DNA of 64,000 nucleotides from Clarireedia homoeocarpa (lineage: Eukaryota > Ascomycota > Leotiomycetes > Helotiales > Rutstroemiaceae): contig LNKV01000003.1 in assembly GCA_001465935.1 (NCBI GenBank), positions 1,494,363 through 1,558,362 on the forward strand, written 5' to 3'. The position numbers and the translations under genes are program-made. A model generated the notes under the pieces. That model worked only from the letters and a program-made list of their open reading frames with translations, ran no database searches and had not been told where the DNA came from. Below are positions 46,482-58,095 of the stretch, one piece after another (positions within the stretch are counted from its first letter, which is position 1; every line of letters starts with the position of its first letter).

Positions 46482-48722
46482 CTATGATATGGTATTCTCA
46501 AGATTAGCGGCGGCTGTTATTCATGACGCTGCAATGGCCATTATTAAATCGACTGCCACAAATCTAGGTTTCAAGGATGAGAGGAAGACGGCAGTGGAAT
46601 TCGAGGACCATTCTACCCCTGGGGGGATATACAGTTTACATTGAAGGTTTGCGGCGAGTCACTAACTGTTTCCCATCAACCATTCGAGCCTCTACGCGAC
46701 ATCTTGCTCGGAAGCAAACGATCTCTAATGAAAAGGCTAGCCAGACATGCTCGTAAGCCCATACCCAGAAGAAACAAAGAATACCGCTCGTAAAGCCTCC
46801 ATATGAGCCCTGCAGAACCTTTTTCTTTGCACGGCCCCGAAAGCTCATCTCTCACACGCAGATCCGCCCAATCCATCGTTCCGCGTGCTTTACATCACCA
46901 ATCTTTTTTCCACAAGCCAGCTCGGAGTACATTCTGGAACATCGCCCCCCGCAAATGTAATCCCCACCACTTGTACCCGTGCTCCGAATGCAAACAAAGC
47001 GTCGACGTCACAACAGCCTGCTCTCTCTGGTCCACCTCCGCGAGAACCGCAACAATCGTCACACTCTGTCAGTATCGTGCCGAACCCTACGCATGCGCTT
47101 AACGTGGTTGTTGGGAGGGATGCATCACATAACCCATGAGATGGATACATAAGGAAGGGTGGGAAAAGATACCCGTCGACCGACGAATGCGGATCGAGAT
47201 ATACTGCGAGGTAGAAGAGGAGTGCGAAGCGCGACATGCAGGAGAAGAAGGCGGTGGTGCGTGCATACAGCTAGCTAGCTAGCTAGCTGCGCCCGAGCAA
47301 TTTTCAAGTAGCCGAACGGGTGGGTGGGTATAATGGCCGCGGGTGCGATTTCAAGCTCCATGTAATCTTATACAAGTAGCAAGCAAGCAGTAAGTTAAGT
47401 TAGAGGAAAGAGCGAGCGTACGTAGTGTAGTATCCCGACTCAAATCAAGAGATATATATATATCCAAGCCACCTACCTGCACGTATAACGAAGTCAAGAT
47501 AAGCTACTGTAAGAGGGGGGTTCTGGCTACCGGACGTCATTTCGACTGGTGTGGAGGGAGGGAGAGGGGCGTACACCAACCAACCAACCCCACAGCAACG
47601 ACATCCAAGAAAATGCTACTATGCTACTTACTCCCCCGATGACCCTCCCTACCCTACCCTGTGCGTGCCGAAGAAAATATATTCTCAGCGGAACCACCGC
47701 AAGTCACAAAAGTCCACCCACCACACAGCACCCACCCCTGGCGGCCCAATCAATCAATCAATCTCCCGCAGATGAGGAAGAGGATGACGATGACGGTTCC
47801 CGAATATGATATGATATGATATGATACTGTATCTGTATCTGTATGAACACCATACCATACCATGTATGTATGTATGTATGTTGCATGCACTAACTACGTA
47901 CGAGGAGGCACCCGTACGTACGTACGTACGTGGATATCGATCGGATGGGTTTCTTGAGAGCGATGGATGAGCATGAGATGAGATGAGAGGAGAGGAGGAA
48001 TCTAATCTAATGCGTGCAGTAACGTAACGTAAGCGTCGGACGTTCTGTTCTGTTCTGTTCAATAGCTTCTTCGCTTCCGGACGGAGGGAGGGAGGGAGGG
48101 AGGTAAAGTCCAGTACAGGACAGGACAGGACAGGGCAGGACTTGCTTGCTTTGCTGCTTACTTGGCAATGAATGGGAACGGGGCGGGGGCGGGTGGATAG
48201 GAGGAGGAGGAGGAGTGGTAGATGGTAGATGGGAGTTATGAATGGAAATAGTTGATCACATCCAGGAAATGGAATGGAATGGTGAGCTCACGGCTGTTGA
48301 TGAGGAGTTTGTCTACGATATATATATATATCTCTCTCTCTCTCTGTTAATTACATGTAAAAGTCATGCATGCATGGTCTTATCACATTACGACTCACGA
48401 GAGACGAAAGTGTAAATTCAATGTATGTATTTAGTTTTTTGAGATGATGTATGTAGTATCGCCTTTCTAGTACTGTACTCAAGGATTGGAGAAGAAGAAG
48501 AAGAAGATAATAAATAGCGCGTAGATCTTCGCCTCTAGACTCGGGAAGTACGAGATAGATGGTGGAAATATTTCTGATGTTAGGATTGGGTGGGAATTAC
48601 ATTGCATGGCATGGTAAAAAGACATCTGTCACATGTTCATTTATGTGATTGAAAATATTCTGATACAAAGGGATCAAAAAAGAAAGAAAGAAAGATATAT
48701 GTCAATCCTGATATAGGAAATC
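46482..48722. other. Gene-poor, simple-repeat-rich region, right part
   Basis: No gene supported. Open frames near 46636-46876 (-) and 46803-47139 (+) overlap on opposite strands and are not recognisable. From 47270 onward short arrays follow one another closely. Confidence 0.55.
47270..48345. repeat. Cluster of many different microsatellites
   Basis: In about 1.1 kb: AGCT (47270-47288), TATA (47455-47463), ATGAT (47806-47825), GTAT (47864-47880), CGTA (47912-47931), TCTGT (48041-48060), GAGG (48083-48103), ACAGG (48115-48136), GAG, TATA and CT (48318-48345). No single unit dominates. Confidence 0.85.
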
Positions 48723-50007
48723 TCAAACTCGAGGGGCAAGAAGAATAGGATAATTGACTTCTAGAGTGGCTTTGGGATTGCCTTCTAGAGGGACAAAATC
48801 AACGGTTAGGGAATCTTTGACACCAAACACAGAGTCCTGGTCGAGATAAGGATCTTGACGGTTGTAGATTTGTGTTGTTACTGGTACGTATGAGGTGTGT
48901 TGGACCTGTTGGCAAAATGGAAAGTATTAGCTTGATACGGGAATTTATGAAATGATGATTGAGATATGATAGAAGTGGATGAGAAGGTATTTTGAGCAGA
49001 AGATATAGTGAAGAAATGAGAAAGCTAGTGCAAAAATGAGTGAAGTGATCGAGCGAGGAGTTATATCCTAGACTTGAGACCTACAATCAAATGAATGTGC
49101 GCAGGGCGGAGAATAGGTCTATCCATTAACTCCAGAAGCTTTCCAGAAGGACCTACGAATCAATTAGTATCAAATTTTCAATACTGCACGAAAAGAGACA
49201 CACCGTCATCAGGAACGGGATAAGGAGTAGGTTTCAGGCAGTAAAAGCCATAATAACCCTTCGCATCCGTTGTGAATTTCCCCCGCAGATTATGTTCGAC
49301 TTGATTGGGATCCTGCTGCTCATACAACCCATTTGTGCTAGCTTCCCAGACATCGACTGTTGCTCCCTCAATCGGCTGTCTGGTCTTGAAATCGAGAACC
49401 ACACCATGCATGTATGTCATCTCTCCATCGTCCACACCGTGGACTATAGAGGAATCATTATCGAGAAGTGGCGCATCATGTCTGAAAAATGGGCCTAGGA
49501 TTGCGCTAGCGGTGGGAGCATCAACTCCATCTGCCAATTTCTTGGTGGCGATTTCATCGACGAGTCTAGATTTCATGAATAAGTGCATATCCTTAATTTT
49601 AAACCAGATATACAAGCTTCACTCTCCCATACGGAACCCATGGCCCGCCTAGACGCATACGGAGTTAAAGCGAGTAGTAGAGGTCATAAGACAAGGAAAG
49701 CCAATGTGCCAACTTACGTCTCAAGCCCAATAACATCACAAACCAATTGCCCTTCATTCCTCTTTTCATCACTCATCTTCCCAGCCCAATTCAACATCTC
49801 AACTCCCTGCATCCACTCGTCGACCGTGAGTTCAGTTTCGCGTGCAAAATCGTGAACATGACGGATCAAACAGGTCATAACCTCACGCATACGAGGTGAA
49901 GTCTTTGGGCCCATCGCGTTGATAACCATTTGGGTGAAGTTGGGGTCAAACTTACTCCCAGATGGAGCCTCACCGTTCAACGCTGCCTTGGGAAGTTGCC
50001 CCTCCAT
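48723..50007 (-). CDS. Intradiol ring-cleavage dioxygenase (hydroxyquinol/catechol 1,2-dioxygenase type)
   Basis: Four exons (50007-49718, 49565-49204, 49152-49085, 48905-48723) give 300 residues, the family's usual size. The N-terminal helical dimerisation domain (about 1-105) precedes the beta-sandwich. The four ferric-iron ligands can be assigned by pattern: Y178 ('NGLYEQ'), Y212 ('PTPYPVPDDG'), H236 and H238 ('RPAHIHLI'). 'GPFFRHDAP' and 'VDVWEAS' are also typical. The enzyme opens 1,2-dihydroxy or 1,2,4-trihydroxy aromatic rings with O2 to give muconate or maleylacetate. The hydroxyquinol type is favoured by length and by the N-terminal domain, but substrate is not proven. It is divergently paired with the FAD monooxygenase. 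The 179-base last intron is longer than most here. Confidence 0.88.
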
Positions 50008-50688
50008 GATTGATTTTGTGATGTGCTTGAGAGAGAATATGAGGCTATCAGGAGTATTTATAAATGCTGCCAACGGTCAGCATTCATCCGAACAACGATC
50101 CCATCGAGGTAGGTCACTAGAATGACAATGCCCCTTTGAGGGTGGATGGAAATAAGACTTACTGTAAATGTAGATGATAGCAGATGATAATTTTGTCGAC
50201 TGGAAGAGCCGGAGAGCTGGATCTCTAGGTAATTATAGCTTTTGACTTCATCCCGCGGGTATTGAGCATCCTCGGCGATCCGCATAATTAGCTGATGATC
50301 AATGAGACAAGCAGCTTACAGCAACTGTTGGGTGAACTGAGAATTGACTGAGGAATGCATATGGTGGGTTATTTCCACTGGCGTAGTTCTCCGCAATACC
50401 CGCATTTATGGGGTAGAGCTTGACTCGGGAATAGGCTACTGAGTTGGTTGATCGGCAAGGAGCCTGGCCAACCAACCAACCAATTAATCAGCAAAAATTC
50501 AGAAATATTAGTCATCACGATTGCGTCAAAACGTTAGTTGACCTGACTCCAACTCCATATCCTAACAGTGGGCGTCAGAATTCCGTAAAAGTAGCCTATA
50601 CACACCAAATTGAATTAAAAGGGCAACAATATAACGTTATCAATCCCGCGACGAAGTATAGGCTACTCTTACATAATTCCGACACCCA

Positions 50689-50766
50689 ATGTTGGTCTCA
50701 ATGTTGATCTCAAAGTTGGTCTCAATATTGGTCTCAATGTTGGTCTCAATGTTGGTCTCAATGTTG
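50689..50766. repeat. 12-bp tandem repeat (ATGTTGGTCTCA)6
   Basis: Six copies with at most one or two changes each, followed by half a unit. Located in the shared promoter. Confidence 0.9.
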
Positions 50767-51026
50767 CAGCATTCATTCTCTTACTAAGACCAAGAAGAAG
50801 TATGCAACAAGACTTCATCTGTACCTTCTCATTCTCATCCTTTAGAACAGCACACAAATGAATAAGAATCCTCGTGCAGAACTCGAAGTTTCGAGACACA
50901 GAACAGGTGCATATCGTAAGGGAAGGCGATACTTCTTGTCCTCGTGGTCCCTCACAATTGGCCTTGCCAGATATTTTCTACTTCTGCGACAAATATCCAT
51001 ATCGAAAGTTTCGGAATAATGGAAAC

Positions 51027-51070
51027 GGCATTGGCAGGCGGCATTGGCAGGCGGCATTGGCAGGCGGCAT
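51027..51070. repeat. 13-bp tandem repeat (GGCATTGGCAGGC)3
   Basis: Three perfect copies and a partial fourth, about 280 bases before the monooxygenase start. Each unit contains TTGGCA and GCAGGC. Confidence 0.9.
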
Positions 51071-51347
51071 CTTCATAGGTGTCATGCTGATATGCTGCCC
51101 CGCATGCACGATCCAAGTAAGCTTCGGTCAAGGTAAGAGCTTCAGAGTTCCCGGTATTACCAAGCAACGCATAATCGCTCATGCTCTGGTGAATTGTACA
51201 ACCGGAACACAAATGAATGTACAGAGAGGGTTTGTATTTCCAGGACGCGTTATTCCCTGTCAACATCATCAGTCACTTGCTACCACAAAAAATCTCCCTC
51301 CTAAGGTGTTTTGGCATATTAATCGATAGGACCAGAATCCAGAAACC

Positions 51348-53682
51348 ATGCGATCGACTTCAGTATCCTATGTCGACGTCCTCATTGTTGGCGCTGGTCC
51401 TGCTGGGTTGATGGCAGCGACGTGGATGGCTAGATGTGGTATCAAGGCAAGGATTGTTGATAAGAGGGGGACCAAAATCTTTAATGGGTTCGAATTGATA
51501 TATTCTTAGTTCTGTTCATTTTCCTGCAGCGTAAAGGAGCTGATTCAAGCCCGAATCCAGGCAAGCAGACGGACTACAATGTCGAACCTTGGAGGTGATA
51601 TTCACATAGCACCTCCAATGCATTTTACTGATTGCAACGCCAGATATTCGACTCCTTCGACTTTGCAGACAGAGTTTGGAAAGAAAGCAACCACATGATT
51701 GAGATATGTCTGTGGAATCCCGACGCTGAAGGGAAGTTGAGACGATCGGACAGAATACCTGACACTATCCCAGGAATCAGTAGATTTCAGCAAGTAGTTC
51801 TCCATCAAGGTACTTCTTATCCTTTCGGAGTATGAAGTGACGTAATGGCGCTGACAACTCTTGTACAGGTCGCATCGAACGTTTTTTCCTCGATTCTCTT
51901 AAAGAACACAGCGACATCCGAATCGAGCGCGGCGTTCTTCCAGATTCCTTGTCGTTCGATGAGACCAAAGCAAAAGATCCTGATGCATATCCCATTGAGG
52001 TTATCCTACAACATCTCCGCGACGATGAGACAAACCCAGAACAAGATCAAGCGACGGTAGATGGGGCTGCGGCATCTGATGGACTTTTCCGCAGTAATAT
52101 GGCTGCAGACGATACTGACGAATTATTGAGTAAAGCACATATAAATGGACTGGCTGGTACTTCGGAAACACTGAAGGCGAAATATATGATAGGCTGCGAT
52201 GGTGCACATTCTTGGACACGGAGACAGCTAGGGTACAAATTAGAAGGCGAACAAACAGATTATATTTGGTATGGTGGTTGAAAGCCTCTTGCCATGTTTG
52301 GGATTGACGTTGTCCTAGGGGTGTACTAGACATAATACCTATTACAGATTTTCGTAAGGTAGAAAAAGAATTATTAGAGAGCTACTGCTAACAATCCAAA
52401 GCTGATATTCGGATGCGATGTGCCATCCATTCAGCAAATTCGGGAAGCGTTATGGTCATTCCCAGAGAAAATAAACTAGTGCGACTATATATACAGATTA
52501 CTACAACGGAGAAGGGAGCCAAGGTATGCTATTTTTCTGTTCCTTGACCGCGGTGGATTCTCTCTTACATTCTAGATCGAACGATCGACAATCAATCCTA
52601 AAATGATCCTCGAGTCTGCCCAACGAACCATGGCACCATACAAGTTAACATACGAATATTGTGACTGGTGGACCGCCTATCAAATCGGTCAAAGAGTGGG
52701 TTCGGACTTCTCCAAGAACGAACGCATCTTCTTAGCTGGTGATGCTGTCCATACGCATTCTCCTAAAGCAGGTCAAGGTATGAATGTCAGTATGCAAGAC
52801 ACATTCAATCTCGGGTGGAAGATAGCTTCTGTGCTTAACGGGACGGCTGAACGGTCGATTCTCAAAACCTACCAGTCGGAAAGACGGCGCATTGCTCAAG
52901 ATCTAATTGCATTTGACCACAAGTTTTCACGACTTTTCTCTGGCCGTCCAGCAAAAGATGTGATGGATGAAACAGGTATCAGCATGGATGAGTTCAAAGA
53001 TGCATTTCAAAAAGGCAATCTATTCGCAAGTGGTGTGGCAGTTGATTACGGCGCCAGTCTTCTTGTCGCTAAAGATGGAGACGCTGCGAGCCAAGGAGAT
53101 GGTACCGATGTATCTCAAGACACAAAACTTCGAGTGGTAGGCAAACAGGATTTGGCTGAGAATATTAAGATCGGCATGCGTATGCCCAGTTTCAAGGTTT
53201 TGAATCAATCCGATGCACGACCTTGGCACTTCCAAGAACGATTGAAAAGCGATGGACGTTGGCGAATCGTTGTCTTCGCTGGCGATATTTCCGACTCGAA
53301 ACAAATGTCTCGCATCAACACTTTGGGCCCAAAATTGGAGACTTTGGTAACAAAATATACACCACGAGATAAGAAGATAGATTCTGTCATCGAAGTCCTT
53401 ATGATACATAGTGCACCGCGGATTGCTGTAGAGCTTTTTGATTTGCCGGATATTTTTCATCCGTTTACGGAGAAAGAGGGATACGATTATTGGAAGGTTT
53501 ATGTAGATGATATGTCGTATCATGAGGGACATGGAAGGGCATATGCGAATTATGGTGTTGATAAGAAAGAGGGTTGTTTGGTTGTGCTGAGACCAGATCA
53601 GCATGTGTCATGGATTGGCAAACTGGAAGATGAGGAGGACATGGGAAGGTTCTATGAAGGCTTCATGAGGATGAGGAGGTAG
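51348..53682 (+). CDS. FAD-dependent phenol 2-monooxygenase-type hydroxylase
   Basis: Seven exons (51348-51487, 51561-51594, 51644-51809, 51869-52268, 52319-52353, 52402-52523, 52576-53682) give 667 residues, as in fungal and yeast phenol hydroxylases. Motifs in order: FAD dinucleotide site 'VLIVGAGPAGLMAATW' (about 11-26); 'NGQADGLQCRTLEIFDSF', created by joining exons 1 to 3; the DG motif 'YMIGCDGAHSW' (about 219-229); and the GD motif 'GDAVHTHSPKAGQGMN' (about 354). A C-terminal thioredoxin-like dimerisation domain follows. The enzyme adds an ortho hydroxyl to phenols with NADPH and O2, giving substrates for intradiol cleavage, which fits its divergent partner. 3-Hydroxybenzoate-type relatives look similar, so substrate is open. 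Confidence 0.92.
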
Positions 53683-54513
53683 ATGGTAGATGAGAAAGGT
53701 AGGGAGATGAAGAGGAGAGGGAAGAAATTTGAGATCGATCTAACTTATACATTTTGATTGTTGAGGTTTTGGTGGTAGCGGAAGCTCAGGTTTCATTTCT
53801 ACGATGTTAATCACATTATCTATGTTGGATATTAACACCGAATTCGAGTTATTGTCTTAACGAGTTGTGTCTACAATTTTCCTTTGTTACATACATTCTT
53901 CAAATCATAAGTTTGAACAATCGGTAGGTGGGCGAGACGATACATTCTTACTCTGTTAACTTTCACGACAACGGTTGTCATATTGCCCCCGCACTGCATC
54001 TCACTCACATGCGGAAATATCGCGTCTCACTAGCATTGGTCGACTCGGGATTTGTTAGTGGGGAGATAATGTATGGAGATACGGTTCTTATGTATTTATT
54101 ATTTATCGGTCAGTAAGGGAGATTGTGTCATTGGATGCATGTGTCTAAGTCATAGTGAACTTCTGGGAGAAATACGAGGGAGGGGTTCAGAGGTACATGT
54201 TCAAAGAAAAGAGAACTTAGTACATGCTGCTCCTAACGCAGCGGCGGCCCCGGAATAAGACACAATTTAAGCATGTTGGAGTCTTGATAAAAGTCTAATA
54301 TCGCTGAAAGAAGACGTCACATTTGAGCAGAGAAAGGTCAGATATGCATGAAAAGGCCAGCCTTCAATAGGGCATTGAATTTCTTTCGATCCAGATTCAA
54401 AGACGTAACCGAAGAGATGCAAGAAGATTGAGTTGAATGACCTCCTATAAGATGACGATTCCTCCTGTGGGCCTCTCAAACATCATCGTAAATTTCAAGA
54501 ACCAGAACCCCAT
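53683..54513. other. Intergenic between convergent genes
   Basis: 3' flanks of the monooxygenase (+) and the scytalone-dehydratase-like gene (-). No coding sequence supported. Confidence 0.6.
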
Positions 54514-55155
54514 TTACTCCGTGTAAGAGCCCTTGAAGACTTTATAAAAGTTGTTCGGGGCATCCCCCTCGTTCCATCTAACTAATGGCTTCAATCCTGC
54601 AAACTTCCACACACCATTAACCTTCTTGTAATAATGCTCATTAGTAGCATGGCTGTGACCCTTCAACTTGATCTCCTTCAATTCAGGCGTAGTGTAGACC
54701 TGATGTCCGGCACGAAGCTGATGATGACCGATGACGTAGTCGTCGGAGATCTTCTCCCAGCGAGTGGCGCCGAGGAGATGTTGAGTCTTGACGCATGGAT
54801 CGCCGAGGAACCCAGGGTCCGTCACCATGGACATGAAGTCCTTGGCGGACATGGCGTCCCATTTGCCTTTGCCGATGGTAGTGTAGTCGACGAGGAGCTC
54901 GGGAGCGATGATGCCTTCAAGACGTTTCCAGTCCTAAGGGTGAGTGTTAGTCAAAATATATGATTTGAAAAGCTTTAGAATAGTAAGTGGGAAGGAAGGT
55001 AAAGGTTGGTAGGCATACCTTTGCATCGTAGCTGTCACCCCAGTCGAACATCAACGCAGTGAGGTCGAGGTAGTCTATATAAAACTTAGCAAAGCCGCAT
55101 GTGCAACCATTGGAAAGACTATCTTACCTTCGAATGAAACTTTTCCAGCTGCCAT
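54514..55155 (-). CDS. Scytalone-dehydratase-like protein (NTF2-like fold)
   Basis: Three exons (55155-55128, 55074-55019, 54933-54514) give 167 residues against 172 in the rice-blast enzyme. Alignment by eye is gap-free over the catalytic part with an offset of five. Y25, D26, Y45, H80, H105 and N126 match the known catalytic Y30, D31, Y50, H85, H110 and N131. The active-site Ser129 is replaced by Ala124. Scytalone dehydratase removes water from scytalone and vermelone in DHN-melanin synthesis. Relatives dehydrate other polyhydroxy-tetralones. The near-complete site argues for a working dehydratase; whether it is the melanin enzyme or a paralogue is unclear. It shares a promoter with a THN-reductase-like SDR. 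Confidence 0.88.
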
Positions 55156-56373
55156 ATTTGGTGATTGTGTTAATTGATGTCGTGTACAGAAAGATAGACA
55201 ACAAAATAAAACGAATGAGTGACGACTTTCACAGCATATATGTGTATCGCCATGATCAATAAATTTGAGCTTGAGTCCATGCTTTAGAGCTCGCGTCGCG
55301 CTTTAGCTCAGATCCCGAGCCCGAGTCCGGTGAGCTTTCCAGCTCGTACGACCTCCGGGGTGTAGCCGCACGCCAAATGCGCCATGATCTTTGCGAAGAG
55401 AATCATAACGAAGGAATCGCATCCCTGGCTGAGCAGGCCCAGATACCTAGTCCGGACTCTCCAACTTGAGGATTGCGCATCGAAGACATCAACCAAGGCT
55501 TACGTGCAGCGGACAAATTGATCGGGTCGTGGCTGTGATTCGTTGAGTCCGATCTTGTGTGGGGAGTGTTGCAATCGCCATGCAATCGCCATGCAATCGA
55601 TAAGTTATGCTGTTTATGCTTTATGCCTGTAGACATTATCGATAGTAAGCTTCAAGTAGATCATTATTTGCAACCATGGAAATACTCTGGGAACGCAAGC
55701 TCTGGTGGCTACATTCGATCCCATGAAAATTAGCTAGGATGGGAATGAGGGGCCCGATGTGGGGTCATTTTGTGTTTCTACTTCGTAAACAAATACTGTA
55801 GCCTACGAGCACAAGGTGGCTGTTAGTCCATGAAACTGGCGGAACCCTAATCGGACGGCTGGATGTTCCCCAAAATTGGAAATAAACAGCCAATAATCCC
55901 GAAGCGCGAACAGACCTCCAGCTTGCGAAGACTCCGTTTTAGTTGGCCGTCGATGGGCGGACTTCTTGCTAGACTGCTTGAATCCGTGCATTGATGTGGA
56001 GACTATGTTCAGACAGCTCAGTCCTCGTTAACAATAAAGAGATTTGTATGAAGAGGTCAATGATGTATGGGTGAAATTTTAGTTCGTTGGGACTGTAGAT
56101 CTATGGTGGATTCTTGGACGTTACTGTTCGTATGGGCGTATACGAAAATGGAAGCTAGTAAAGCACTGTGAAGCCCCTAACGCCTCGCCGCGACTATTGT
56201 AACGCCCGAAGACCGAAAGGTCCGAGTAACAGTGACATTGTCTGTTCAATGCTATAATACGATCATTATCCTTTCGACGTATTGTATTTTTGTGTCTGTC
56301 TCAACATCGCTTTTGTACCACTTCCGTCTTCACCCCATAACATTCTCAGGTTCGTTATATAATCCTAAAAAAA
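55156..56373. promoter_or_regulatory. Shared promoter of dehydratase-like and reductase-like genes
   Basis: This 1.22 kb head-to-head spacer holds no supported gene. An ATGCAATCGCC duplication lies at about 55570-55598. Leader-like, pyrimidine-rich sequence precedes the SDR start at 56374. Confidence 0.6.
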
Positions 56374-57348
56374 ATGTCTGCACCATTCAAGACGCTTGAA
56401 GGCAAGGTGGCTCTCGTCACAGGTTCGGGACGTGGAATTGGTCGAGGAATCGCGCTGGAACTGGCTGCCCGTGGTGCTTCAGTTGTTATCAACTATGCCA
56501 ACTCATCAGGACCAGCAGAGAAGGTTGTGAAGGAAATCGAACAACTCGGTAGCAAGGCCATTGCCATCAAGGCCGATGTCTCGAAGGTTCCTGAAGTGCA
56601 ACGCTTGTTCAAGGAAGCCAAGGCACATTTCGGAAAACTCAACATCGTGATGAGCAATTCTGGTACCGAGATTTTCAAGGAGGAAGAAGACGTTACCGAA
56701 GAAGATTATGATAGAGTATTCGGCTTGAACACCAGGGCTCAGTTCTTCGTGGCCCAGCAAGCCCTCATCCATCTCGAAGAGTACGGAAGAATTATTTTGA
56801 TGTCATCCATCGCTGCTGGAATGTCTGGTGTACCAAACCATGCCTTATATGCTGGTAGCAAAGCAGCCGTAGAGGGATTTGTACGAAGTTTCGCTAAGGA
56901 TTGTGGGAAGAAGAAGATCACCTGCAATGGTATTGCCCCAGGAGGAATCAAGACTGACATGTATGAACAGTGAGTATCCCTCTCCACCCATCGAGAAATT
57001 TGGGGATGATTGCTAAATGAACCATAAGAAACGCCTGGCACTACGTTCCTGGAGGAACTCCAGACATGCCAGTAGAGACCATCGATAAGGGGCTTGCAGC
57101 GGTGTGTTCTCTTGGACGTGTTGGTGTCCCACAAGACATTGGAAGGGTAGTATCGTTCTTGGCTGGTCCAGAATCAGAGTGGATCAATGGTAGGTGATAT
57201 TCCTCAAAAATGTGTAACAAGATGATAACATAGAACAGGGCAAATCCTTCAACTGAATGGTGGTGGAAAGTAAGCCAATTAGAGACGATGCTGTGTGGTT
57301 GGCAGAACTTTTTTCTGCTCATATGAGTAACTCAGGATAGCGGAGTAA
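56374..57348 (+). CDS. Classical SDR, trihydroxynaphthalene-reductase-like
   Basis: Four exons (56374-56969, 57029-57189, 57239-57269, 57336-57348) give 266 residues. The last coding exon is only 13 bases and ends in K-I-A-E. The Rossmann motif 'VALVTGSGRGIGRGIALEL' (12-30) and 'NYANSSGPAEKVV' resemble fungal tetra- and trihydroxynaphthalene reductases, as do 'ILMSSIAAG' (Ser145), 'YAGSK' (Tyr159, Lys163) and 'APGGIKTDMYEQ'. These NADPH enzymes reduce naphthols to tetralones in melanin and related polyketide routes. It is about 15-20 residues shorter than the melanin enzymes, mostly at the N-terminus. Divergent pairing with a scytalone-dehydratase-like gene supports a joint pathway. Substrate not proven. 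Confidence 0.88.
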
Positions 57349-58095
57349 ACCTGATGGTCGACCTAAACAGTTATAGATGTGTATGTAGAATGAGCAGATA
57401 CCAATTTCAAAGCATCTTTGCGGATCAAATATCACCTGTCTCGACCAGGCTCCATTCCCATATGTGAAATTAAAAATCAACACCTATTCGACTGATTCCC
57501 AGAGATTGCTCTATCTGAGCGTAAGCGAGACTATAAGTAATCGTGTTTGCGTAGTAATCACTCTATATCAGATGCCGGACATGTCAATGAGACGCTAACC
57601 TGCTGTGCGGTTCTGACACAAGTGGGGATTCGTGCAGAGGTAAGACGACTAACGTAGGTCTCACCCGCGTATGCGGATGCAATACTTTCGTGTTGCATCT
57701 GACTTGGAGGGGATTTTGAATGCCTGTTCACCTGATAGTCTTAACTTGCTGGATTAGATGGTTTAACAGTATCCACTTATTTCGAGACCAATAAACTGTA
57801 TTAATGACATCAATCAGCAATCATAGTAGAGCAATATGCAAAATACCACACGCCTGAGTTCCTCAACAGCTAATCGAATATGACTGATCGCGCTCCTTGG
57901 TCTAAGTAAGAGCTACATAGCGGAGTGAGCTTTCCTAACGTTCGCAAGCGAACAGTGTATCGCTCATCTCTTTCAGAGGTCGGTTGAATAGACCGAGTTG
58001 TTTCTTTCTTCAACCGTATATGGTCTCCAAGCCCATCTCAGACATTACATCCACTAGAAAAGGTGTTAGTGCTGTCCAAATTTGCTTCCATATTG
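57349..58095. other. Intergenic between convergent genes
   Basis: Between the SDR (+) and the first regulator (-). No coding sequence supported. Confidence 0.6.

Larger units (their letters stand above)
50008..51347. promoter_or_regulatory. Shared promoter of dioxygenase and FAD monooxygenase
   Basis: This 1.34 kb head-to-head spacer contains no supported gene. It holds two minisatellites (50689-50766 and 51027-51070) and a CCCGCGGG palindrome near 50253. Co-regulation of the pair is inferred from the arrangement. Confidence 0.6.
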
